The position numbers were made by a program, and so were the translations under genes. 5,745 nucleotides of DNA from Verrucomicrobiota bacterium (GTDB lineage: Bacteria > Verrucomicrobiota > Verrucomicrobiia > Limisphaerales > AV2): positions 1 to 5,745 of the forward strand of contig QHOP01000117.1 in assembly GCA_003219345.1 (NCBI GenBank). The letters run 5' to 3'. Under the pieces are notes generated by a model, which worked only from the letters and a program-made list of their open reading frames with translations, did no database searches and was not told the origin of the DNA. Each line of letters begins with the position of its first letter. Positions within the stretch are counted from its first letter, which is position 1. This document shows, piece by piece, positions 5,425 through 5,745 of the stretch.

Positions 5425-5745
5425 TCAATACCCCGGTTGCATGTTCACGCTCACCATCCGTGGCGCCACTCGCGTCAGCTCCTTGCTGTGCTTGTCATCG
5501 ACAATGCCGAACAAATGAAACGCGCCGTGCGCGGCCAGTTCGTTCGGCCACTGCGCGACTGCGCGCTGAAAGTTGCCTTCCGCATCGAACGTTTCGATCT
5601 TGCCTTCGTAGTCACCCAGCGTCTTGCCGTCGAGGTCCAGCACACGAAAAATCACTTTGCCGATCTGTTCGGCGTGATTTGGAGGAATGGCCATGTAAGC
5701 CGTGATTTGCGGTTTGGAGTCCTGTGTCCAGGCCGTGTCGCAACG
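5425..5745 (-). CDS. Hypothetical protein, C-terminal part (runs off the right edge)
   Basis: The minus-strand frame is open from the window edge to TGA at 5425-5427, giving 106 residues. An ATG at 5694 would give 89 residues, but no ribosome site precedes it and the codons upstream read as ordinary protein (AWTQDSKPQITAY). The start therefore most likely lies beyond 5745. The product looks like alternating beta strands (KVIFRVLDLDGKTL, AHGAFHLFGIVDD, RVAPRMVSVNM), perhaps a beta-sandwich, without a catalytic motif that I recognise. The stop lies 80 bp before the leuB start on the same strand, and its TGA overlaps an ATG (TGATG) in the leuB frame, which suggests co-transcription. The function is not known to me. 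Confidence 0.55.
   Translation of the reverse strand, partial: RCDTAWTQDSKPQITAYMAIPPNHAEQIGKVIFRVLDLDGKTLGDYEGKIETFDAEGNFQRAVAQWPNELAAHGAFHLFGIVDDKHSKELTRVAPRMVSVNMQPGY

Overview
The window looks like chromosomal DNA of a free-living member of the Verrucomicrobiota (or a close PVC relative). The evidence is a prepilin-like protein with an H-X9-DG box, a DUF5690-type membrane transporter, a moderately GC-rich base composition and abundant long palindromic repeats. This placement is inferred from protein style alone. No rRNA, tRNA, CRISPR array or transposase gene was seen.

Layout. Positions 1-194 (+) hold the last 63 codons of a DAO-type FAD-dependent oxidoreductase. A non-coding palindromic element (195-468) follows directly. 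It has 31-bp terminal inverted repeats, is flanked by TAA direct repeats, and carries a second perfect-armed hairpin element inside its left arm. Next is a 428-codon gene (477-1763, +) that joins a complete GNAT acetyltransferase resembling AAC(6') aminoglycoside acetyltransferases to a complete endonuclease/exonuclease/phosphatase (EEP) domain, with a signal-peptide-like segment between them. A DUF5690/MFS-like 12-TM transporter (3183-1795, -) is convergent with it. A divergent promoter region of about 190 bp separates the transporter from an H-X9-DG prepilin-like gene (3371-4135, +). The prepilin gene and leuB (5344-4286, -) converge on a 150-bp spacer holding a branched GC-rich palindrome. 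Upstream of leuB on the same strand is the C-terminal part of an unrecognised protein that runs off the right edge.

How the genes relate. The oxidoreductase and the GNAT gene were probably adjacent in one operon. Removing the element and one TAA copy leaves a 5-nt gap between stop and start, and puts a GGAG Shine-Dalgarno 10 nt before the ATG. The GNAT-EEP fusion can be explained by loss of two bases from an ATGA stop/start overlap. The unknown gene and leuB may be co-transcribed, since the unknown gene's TGA overlaps a potential ATG in the leuB frame. The remaining genes (transporter, prepilin, leuB) look like independent housekeeping units.

Most interesting points: the nested hairpin element and its operon interruption, the two-domain fusion with an internal signal peptide, and the Lys-Tyr pair in LeuB at the position that sets NAD/NADP preference in this enzyme superfamily.
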